Source of the DNA: Planctomycetota bacterium
GTDB lineage: Bacteria; Planctomycetota; UBA11346
Reading direction: 5' to 3'
Assembly: GCA_013816415.1 (NCBI GenBank)
Contig: JACDEN010000007.1
Span: forward strand, 1-18,535
Length of the DNA: 18,535 nucleotides
The number at the start of each line of letters is the position of its first letter. Position 1 is the stretch's first letter. Shown here piece by piece: positions 1-5,297 of the stretch. A program made the position numbers and the translations under genes. The notes beneath the pieces were generated by a model. That model worked only from the letters and a program-made list of their open reading frames with translations, did not search any database and had not been told where the DNA came from.

Positions 1-3
1 CGA

Positions 4-92
4 CGATCCTGGCTGCCCCAGCCAGGATCGAACAGCGACAAAGGTCGCGGGGGTTTGGGGGCAACGCCCCCGATTAAAAGCCCATCACGCGA
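4..92. repeat. Three-hairpin repeat unit, copy 1
   Basis: This is the first of two units with an exact 89-bp period. It contains three hairpins. The first has a 12-bp stem (4-15 with 19-30) and a CCC loop. The second has a 5-bp stem (35-39 with 44-48) and an AAAG loop. The third has a 6-bp stem GGGGGC/GCCCCC (57-62 with 66-71) and an AAC loop, and is followed by CGATTAA. All perfect stems are read directly from the sequence. The unit starts almost at the window edge, so further copies may lie to the left. No open frame is convincing here. Confidence 0.85.
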
Positions 93-165
93 AAATCCTG
101 GCCGTTACGGCCAGGATTTAGGGACGACAAAGGTCGTGGGGGTTTGGGGGCGAAGCCCCCGATTA
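93..165. repeat. Three-hairpin repeat unit, copy 2
   Basis: This is the second unit, shifted exactly 89 bp from the first. Hairpin one is 93-104 with 108-119 (TTA loop), hairpin two is 124-128 with 133-137 (AAAG loop), and hairpin three is 146-151 with 155-160 (GAA loop). Compared with copy 1, three pairs in the first stem and one pair in the second stem have changed on both sides so that pairing is kept. The closing CGATTAA includes the complement of the TAA stop codon of the minus-strand gene at 163-783, so the element sits exactly at that gene's 3' end. There is no U-tract, so it is not a standard intrinsic terminator, although it could act in 3'-end formation or mRNA stability. Confidence 0.85.
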
Positions 166-783
166 ATCTTCAGCCAGCTTCTGGACGACGACGACGAGGA
201 CGCGATCGCTGTCCGGGGCGCCGTTGCCGAAGGCCTCGATCAGCCGCGCCTCGCCCGCGCGCAGCACGACTGCGGGATTGATGGTCACGGTCGAATGCGT
301 GAGCGGACGCCCGAGGTCCCACTTCTCGATGCCGACCAGCGGCGCCCGCGAGTTGATCGCCTTCAGCGAATAGATGCCGTCGACATGGATGCGACCCTCG
401 CCGTCGATCGACGCGGTGACGCGCGCGCTGACGCCTTCGTCCCAGTCGCTGAGCTTCTGCATCCAGGCGCCGGTGGGCGCCAATTCCAGATACGACGCCT
501 TGTGCGTGCTGTTGGCGGCGGCCTCCTTGCCGATCACCGAATCCAGGCGCGAGAACGCCACCACCTTCACATGATCCTGGTCGAGCAGGGTCATCGCCGA
601 CGCCATGCTCAGCTGCTCGGGCAGTTGGCCGGTGCGCGAATCACGCTTCAGGGCCGCCATCTCGCTCTTGCCGATGTCGAGGCAGTAGAACTTGATCGCC
701 AAGCGCTGATCCGACGCCGATGCCGAAGCTGCGGTCGCGAGGAGGCAGCCGATGATGGCGAGAACTACGATGCGCACGGGCAT
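163..783 (-). CDS. Exported protein with secretin-like domain (hypothetical)
   Basis: This encodes about 206 residues. The frame is open from 867, but I chose the ATG at 783 because GGAG lies six bases upstream and a clean signal peptide follows (Met-Pro-Val-Arg, a hydrophobic stretch, then Ala-rich cleavage near ASASA/S). The mature part contains blocks that resemble the C-terminal beta domain of GspD/PilQ-type secretins: a VVAFSRLDSVIGKEA segment (secretins have S-R-L-x4-G-x-x-A), a GVSARVTASIDGEGRIHV segment, and a TVTINPAVVLRAGEARLIEA end. The protein is far too short for a pore-forming secretin and lacks obvious N domains. It could be a stand-alone beta-sandwich derived from that family. 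This is a pattern-based inference. The gene diverges from the lipoprotein gene at 894, and its stop codon lies inside the repeat at its 3' end. Confidence 0.6.
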   Translation of the reverse strand: MPVRIVVLAIIGCLLATAASASASDQRLAIKFYCLDIGKSEMAALKRDSRTGQLPEQLSMASAMTLLDQDHVKVVAFSRLDSVIGKEAAANSTHKASYLELAPTGAWMQKLSDWDEGVSARVTASIDGEGRIHVDGIYSLKAINSRAPLVGIEKWDLGRPLTHSTVTINPAVVLRAGEARLIEAFGNGAPDSDRVLVVVVQKLAED

Positions 784-893
784 GGCCATCTCCGATGACG
801 CACTATCCCCGGCTCCGACCAGGAATCCAATGGAGATCGATCGACTCGCCGCAACGGTTTGAACCACATCCCGGAGCCTCTATCGTCTCCCCG

Positions 894-1559
894 ATGGCCG
901 ACCACGCACGATACCTTGGGCTGGCTCTCGCCGTGCTCGCCATCGCTTCGTGCGGCGATCGGCCACTCCAGGCGCAGGCCGCGTCCGAGGAGGCAACGCC
1001 CGAGGCCCCTGCAGAAAGGCGCGACGACGGCGCAGGGGCCTCCTATCGCATCGGCGATCGCACGGTGCGACTGCGCGTGGCGCTCGATCGCGTGCACATC
1101 GATTGCGACCACAGCCAGGATGCGGACGCGTTGTCCCGATCCGGTTTCGCCGCCGAGCCGACGCCGACCGCCGGTCGATTCGTCGTCCGCTTCAGCGCCG
1201 TTGCCGGACGCACGGCCCTCGAGCAGCGCGCGCGCGAGGTCGCGTCGGCGACCGGAGCATCGGCGGTGTTCGCCGTCGCGTACGATCCTGAAGCGGCGGA
1301 ACCCGCCGAACTGGTCATCACCCACCGACTGTCGGTGATCGCCGATGCCGCGGTCGACATCCCCGCTCTCGCCGCGAAGGCAGGATTGGCGGTGGTCGAG
1401 CGCAGTGCTGCGGCCGCGAATGCCATGATCCTCTTGGATGCGGAAGGGCGGATGCTCGGCGCGATCGATGCGGCCAACCGCGTGGCGGTGATGGACGGAG
1501 TGGTTTCCGCCACGCCGCTGATCGAGCGGCCGGGCACGCTCAGGCGGTCGCTCCGATGA
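894..1559 (+). CDS. Lipoprotein resembling the propeptide of the adjacent subtilase
   Basis: This encodes 221 residues. The frame is open from 795, but the ATG at 894 gives a lipoprotein signal with lipobox IASC and lipidation Cys20. No strong ribosome-binding site is visible. Residues about 48-210 align by eye with the N-terminal prodomain of the protease encoded just downstream. Shared blocks include IG-x3-V...ALD-x-V, YDP-x-A (130-132 here, 112-114 in the protease), V-E-R (168-170 against 150-152) and SATPL (205-209 against 186-190). The spacing between blocks is nearly identical: 38 residues from YDP to VER in both, and 75 against 74 to SATPL. The protein ends 11 residues after SATPLI, just where the protease passes into its catalytic domain. 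It may be a membrane-tethered inhibitor or folding helper acting in trans, or the remnant of a duplicated protease. The similarity is observed; the role is inferred. Confidence 0.75.
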   Translation: MADHARYLGLALAVLAIASCGDRPLQAQAASEEATPEAPAERRDDGAGASYRIGDRTVRLRVALDRVHIDCDHSQDADALSRSGFAAEPTPTAGRFVVRFSAVAGRTALEQRAREVASATGASAVFAVAYDPEAAEPAELVITHRLSVIADAAVDIPALAAKAGLAVVERSAAAANAMILLDAEGRMLGAIDAANRVAVMDGVVSATPLIERPGTLRRSLR

Positions 1560-1689
1560 GCAGGCTCCCTGCCGCGCTCTCAGCCACCATTCGCCGGTGA
1601 TTCCCGGGACTTCGCACCGGTTTCGATGGGCATCGCTTGCGCGTCCTCGTCGCCGAGGTCCAATCCAGGACCCCCTCTTCTGGACATCC

Positions 1690-4476
1690 ATGCGCCGTTC
1701 GCTCGCCTTCTGCACCCTCCTCATGACCGCGGTCGGCGCTGCGACCGCTGCGGATCGCGAGACGCGGTCCGCTCCGGTCGCCGGTGAAACGGTCGCGTGC
1801 TGGATCGGCGAACACCGCGTTCAGATGACCTTGGCCCTCGACGAGGTGGCGGTGACCGCCACCCCCGGCAGCGCGCTCGCCAAGGATGCGTTCCCGTTCG
1901 CGTCCGGATGGAACGGCGCGCCTGCGCATCTGCGCGTGGCGCCGGTCCCTGACCGGCACGCGCTCGATGCCGCGCGTCCCGGGATCGAGCGCCGGGGATT
2001 CACCAGCCTGTCGGCCATCCTCTACGACCCGTCGGCGCGCGCTCCGACGGCGCACATCCTCGAGCGTCGGCTCGCCCTGCACCTGACGCCGGGAGAGACG
2101 CCCGAGGGCATCGCCTCGCGTTTTCCGGTCGATCTGGTGGAGCGCCTCCCCTACGGCGACTTCGTCCTCTTTTCCGCACGCAGCGCCTCGCTGCTCTCCG
2201 CGGTCGACGCGGTCGACCAGATCATGCTCGCGGGGGCCGCCGACTCGGCGACTCCACTTTTCGCGCGGCTGCATGTCGCCAAGGCCGACCCCAATGATCC
2301 GTTGTTCGTGCAGCAGTGGCACCTGAAGAACACCGGTGCCCAGGTGCCGTCGGCGGTCGCCGGCAACGATATCAATCCGAGCGCGGCGTGGAATGCCGGC
2401 TTCCATGGCGAGGGCGTGAACATCGCGATCGTCGACATCGGCGTCGCCACCGACCATCCGGATCTCGCGGCGAACTGCGCGCGTCCGCTGCACGTCAACT
2501 TCAATGGCGCGCCCAACGGTCCGACCGACGCGCGGCCGAACGTCGCCCTCGGTCCTGATGCGTTCCACGGAACGGTGGTGGCCGGTCTGGCGGCAGCATC
2601 CGGCGACAATGCCCAGGGCGTGACCGGAGTCGCGTACCGGTCGGGCATCATCGGCGAGCGCCTGGTGGGAGCGCCGACCACCGATCAGACCGACGCCGAT
2701 GCGATGCTGTGGCGTGCGAGCGATGCCGACCCGACGACCCGCGTCCATGTCAGCAACAATTCCTGGGGAGACCCCGACGATGGCAGGATCCTCGCCGGGA
2801 CCGGCCCGCTGATCCAGGCGGCCTTCGCGACCGGGGCGACGATCGGCCGGGGTGGGCGCGGCATCATCTATACCTGGGCCTGCGGCAATGGCGCCGCCTC
2901 GTTCGACAACGCGTGCTATGACGGGTTCAACAATTCTCGCTACACCATCGCGGTCAGTGCGACCAATGCGGCAGGAACCCGCGAATCCTACAGTGAGCAA
3001 GGCTGCTGCGTGCTGGTCAATGCGCCGGGCGGAAACATGCCCGGGAACGGCGTGGTCTCCACCGACGGTGTCGGAACGCTGGGATTCAACACGCGCGCCA
3101 CCGCTTCGGGCGGAGACTACACCGACCCCAACGATCTCTCCGGCGGGCTCCCGCTGGTCGGCACGTCGTTCTCGGCGCCGATCGCCGCCGGCGTCTGCGC
3201 GCTGATGATCCAGGCTCGGCCGTCGCTCACCTGGCGCGACGTCCAGCACATCCTGGTGCAGAGCTCGACGAAGAACGACCCCGGAAATGCCGGCTGGAGT
3301 TCGCGCGGCGCGTTGCGCCCGTTCAACCACGGTTACGGATTCGGCCGGGTGAACGCCAGCGCGGCGGTGGCCCTGGCCCAGGGATGGACGCTGGCTCCGC
3401 GCGAAGCCGCGCCGCTGACCGGCACCGGCACTGGCGCCGGGATGGCGATCCCTGATGCGGGACCGGGAAGCACCCGCACCTTGGTCACCTCGACCATCCC
3501 GCTTTCCGGCCCCGCTGATTTCCGGGTCGAACACGTCGAATTCACCGTGCACGCGACGCACACCTATCGCGGAGACCTCACCTATCGGCTGAGATCCCCG
3601 GCAGGCACGGCGTCGATCGTCCTCGATCGTCCCGGGGACAACAACGACAACCTCGATTGGACCTTCATGAGCGTCGCGTGCTGGGGCGAGCATCCGACCG
3701 GCACCTGGAGCCTCGACATCATCGACAATGCGGCGGGCGATGCGGGTTCGCTCACCTCGTGGTCGCTGAAGGCCTATGGGTATCAGCCGTACCAGATCCC
3801 GGTGATCACCGGCACCGTGCCCGATGGCATCGCACCGGGTTCGCCCGATACGGTCCTGACCGTGACGGGGACCGGACTGGGCCTCGACGGGGGCGGCCTG
3901 GGGATGTTCACGGTATTCTGGAACGGCACGGCCCTCGCGGCGCCAACGGTCATCAGCCCGACGCAGTTCCAGGTGACCATCCCCGCCGGCCTGATCGGAG
4001 CATTCGGCAGCAGCGGATCGCTCACCGCGACCAATCCCGCGTTCCTCGGCGAAGGCGGAGGAACCACCCCGTCCGCGTGGTCGGTCCCGATCGATACCGC
4101 GCCGACCATCTCGGCGATCGCCAACCAGGCGGTGCCGCACGACACCGCGGTGCCGACGCTGCCGTTCACCGTCGGCGATGCCGAGACCGCCGCCAATCTG
4201 CTGACCGTGACCGCGGTCAGCGACAACCCGGCGCTGTTTCCCAGCGGAAACATCGTCCTCAGCGGCAGCGGCGCCGCGCGCACCCTGGCGCTGGCACCGA
4301 GCGCCGGTGGCACCGGCGCCGCGACGATCTCGGTGGCGGTTTCCGACGGCGCGCGGACCACCATCACGACCTTCGTGGTAGCGGTGAATCCGCCGCCGAG
4401 CGATCACCGCTGCGGCCTCGGATCGTTGTTCGGACTGCTGCTGCTCGCCTGCGCGTATCGGCGGCGGCAGGACTGA
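1690..4476 (+). CDS. Kexin/furin-like S8 serine protease with P-domain and C-terminal sorting tail
   Basis: This is a secreted subtilisin-family endopeptidase of 928 residues. I chose the ATG at 1690 because it opens a typical signal peptide (Met-Arg-Arg, hydrophobic core, Ala-x-Ala around residue 21). Order of parts: prodomain about 30-195; catalytic domain about 215-565 with Asp249 (VDIGV), His293 (FHGTVVAG), oxyanion Asn400 (WACGNG) and Ser493 (GTSFSAP); P-domain about 601-697; a TIG/Ig-like domain about 703-801; and a cadherin-like beta domain about 803-900. SNNSWGDPDDG, WACGNG and LTWRDVQHI match the kexin/furin branch (S8B) rather than classical subtilisins. The C-terminus reads CGLG, then a hydrophobic segment, then RRRQD. 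That resembles CTERM-type sorting or anchoring tails. The protein is therefore probably exported, tethered and perhaps cleaved at the surface. It lies 130 bp after the prodomain-like lipoprotein gene, on the same strand. The substrate is unknown. Confidence 0.95.
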   Translation: MRRSLAFCTLLMTAVGAATAADRETRSAPVAGETVACWIGEHRVQMTLALDEVAVTATPGSALAKDAFPFASGWNGAPAHLRVAPVPDRHALDAARPGIERRGFTSLSAILYDPSARAPTAHILERRLALHLTPGETPEGIASRFPVDLVERLPYGDFVLFSARSASLLSAVDAVDQIMLAGAADSATPLFARLHVAKADPNDPLFVQQWHLKNTGAQVPSAVAGNDINPSAAWNAGFHGEGVNIAIVDIGVATDHPDLAANCARPLHVNFNGAPNGPTDARPNVALGPDAFHGTVVAGLAAASGDNAQGVTGVAYRSGIIGERLVGAPTTDQTDADAMLWRASDADPTTRVHVSNNSWGDPDDGRILAGTGPLIQAAFATGATIGRGGRGIIYTWACGNGAASFDNACYDGFNNSRYTIAVSATNAAGTRESYSEQGCCVLVNAPGGNMPGNGVVSTDGVGTLGFNTRATASGGDYTDPNDLSGGLPLVGTSFSAPIAAGVCALMIQARPSLTWRDVQHILVQSSTKNDPGNAGWSSRGALRPFNHGYGFGRVNASAAVALAQGWTLAPREAAPLTGTGTGAGMAIPDAGPGSTRTLVTSTIPLSGPADFRVEHVEFTVHATHTYRGDLTYRLRSPAGTASIVLDRPGDNNDNLDWTFMSVACWGEHPTGTWSLDIIDNAAGDAGSLTSWSLKAYGYQPYQIPVITGTVPDGIAPGSPDTVLTVTGTGLGLDGGGLGMFTVFWNGTALAAPTVISPTQFQVTIPAGLIGAFGSSGSLTATNPAFLGEGGGTTPSAWSVPIDTAPTISAIANQAVPHDTAVPTLPFTVGDAETAANLLTVTAVSDNPALFPSGNIVLSGSGAARTLALAPSAGGTGAATISVAVSDGARTTITTFVVAVNPPPSDHRCGLGSLFGLLLLACAYRRRQD

Positions 4477-4491
4477 GCGCGGGACGACCGC

Positions 4492-4935
4492 TCACGTCCG
4501 CAGCGGACACCCATCGCCGACCCAGGTGCGCCACTGCCGACCCTGGCTCCAGATCCGGCCGCCCAGCCGCTCCGCCACCGCCCAGAGCAATGCCGGCCAG
4601 GGCGCGATCGGCACGTCCTTGCGGCGCAGTATCCGGGCGATCATCGCCGCGCGCAGGTGATCAGCGGGAAGTACGCGCAGATCGGGATATGCCGACAGCA
4701 CCCACGACAGTCGCGCGAACTGGCGCTCGTCCCGCACCCGCGCGAGCAGGCCCTGGCGGATCCACCCGATCATGAACACCTGACGCTGCTCGACCCGGCG
4801 CGCGAAGGCGTGGACCACCAGTGGATCCGGCACCTGCCGGCTGAGCGCGCGCACCCAGATGTCGAGGTCGGGCAGGATCGGCTCGAGGGACCCGTCGCCG
4901 ATCGCGGAACCACTGGCGCCAGCACTGGCTGCCAT
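4492..4935 (-). CDS. PIN-domain (VapC-like) toxin homologue, probably catalytically impaired
   Basis: This encodes 147 residues, starting one base after the stop codon of the antitoxin gene (TGA, one base, ATG), so translation is probably coupled. The segment LPDLDIWVRAL matches the opening strand of VapC-type PIN ribonucleases (usually V-D-T-S-V-W-I), and the helical body and length fit that family. Of the usual acidic metal ligands, only the first region keeps Asp. The central Glu position reads IGWIRQG, the third acidic region reads APWPALLWAVA, and the last, normally T-x-D, reads SQGRQW. The protein therefore looks like a PIN fold without its RNase centre. It may retain a binding or regulatory role or be decaying. 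It converges on the protease gene, leaving a 15-bp gap. The family assignment rests mainly on antitoxin pairing and the motif pattern. Confidence 0.65.
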   Translation of the reverse strand: MAASAGASGSAIGDGSLEPILPDLDIWVRALSRQVPDPLVVHAFARRVEQRQVFMIGWIRQGLLARVRDERQFARLSWVLSAYPDLRVLPADHLRAAMIARILRRKDVPIAPWPALLWAVAERLGGRIWSQGRQWRTWVGDGCPLRT

Positions 4936-4936
4936 C

Positions 4937-5143
4937 TCAGGGCTCCAGGGTCGGCTGCGGGGCCGAAGGGAAGTCGATGGTACCGAGGAAGTCGAGGGAT
5001 TTGAGCTGCCGACGATAGGTGATCGCCTCGCGGACGGCGGCGTCGACCGCCTCCCGTTTGCTGCGGAATGAGCCGAGCGTCATCAATTCTTCGATGGCGG
5101 TGGTATCGACGTCCAGGTTGGTGGCCATTTTCGCACAATACAT
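4937..5143 (-). CDS. vapB: VapB-type antitoxin
   Basis: This encodes 68 residues. The start at 5143 is chosen because AGGAGG (5157-5152) sits eight bases upstream. A second ATG five codons on (5128) is possible, and the frame is open further upstream to 5203. The core NLDVDTTAIEELMTLG followed by SKREAVDAAVREAI is the ribbon-helix-helix N-terminus typical of the VapB group that pairs with PIN toxins. The tail RRQLKSLDFLGTIDF is the toxin-wrapping segment typical of that group. It is followed after one base by the PIN protein gene. A 22-bp palindrome covers the start codon, which suggests autoregulation by the antitoxin or a translational hairpin. The gene is divergent from sucA. Confidence 0.82.
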   Translation of the reverse strand: MYCAKMATNLDVDTTAIEELMTLGSFRSKREAVDAAVREAITYRRQLKSLDFLGTIDFPSAPQPTLEP

Positions 5144-5151
5144 TGTGCGAA
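5130..5151. promoter_or_regulatory. 22-bp palindrome over the vapB start codon (probable operator or translational hairpin)
   Basis: The arms TTCGCACAAT (5130-5139) and ATTGTGCGAA (5142-5151) are perfect inverted copies separated by two bases. On the minus strand the arm follows directly after the AGGAGG ribosome-binding site, and the ATG at 5143 lies across the stem and loop. VapB-type antitoxins are known to bind palindromes near their own start. As RNA, the same sequence could form a nine-pair stem that hides the start codon. Confidence 0.75.
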
Positions 5152-5257
5152 CCTCCTGACAAGTGAGGTCTCCAAGCTTGCTGTGTCGTGGAGTCTCGGT
5201 CACACTCTCCTACTCATGATGGCTAAACCGGTTACTTCCTCTGGTGACTCGCGCTAG

Positions 5258-5276
5258 TCGCACAATCTATCGCACA
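5258..5276. promoter_or_regulatory. Tandem half-sites matching the vapB palindrome, upstream of sucA
   Basis: TCGCACAAT at 5258-5266 repeats nine bases of the palindrome arm, and TCGCACA recurs at 5270-5276, giving two direct half-sites 12 bp apart. They lie 22-40 bp before the sucA start and about 115 bp upstream of vapB, in the shared divergent region. They could be secondary antitoxin binding sites. No convincing -10/-35 pair was found nearby. Confidence 0.45.
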
Positions 5277-5297
5277 GTTGTTCGTCAAAGGTGATCC

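Noticed and set aside
4..165. Possible CRISPR array from the two repeats
   Set aside because: There are only two units, no unique spacers between identical short repeats, and no cas genes; the units are themselves multi-hairpin elements.
1560..1572. A small hairpin (GCAGG/CCTGC) right after the lipoprotein stop codon
   Set aside because: The stem has only five pairs and no T-run follows, so it cannot be called a terminator; it does not separate the lipoprotein and protease transcripts with confidence.
1540..4407. A 955-residue open frame antisense to the protease gene
   Set aside because: It mirrors the protease over its whole length, is rich in Arg/Gly/Asp with no recognisable motif, and is a usual effect of high GC and codon bias.
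4606..4620. A sigma-54-like CGGCACG...TTGC sequence
   Set aside because: The spacing between the GG and GC elements is one base too short, and the site lies inside a coding region.
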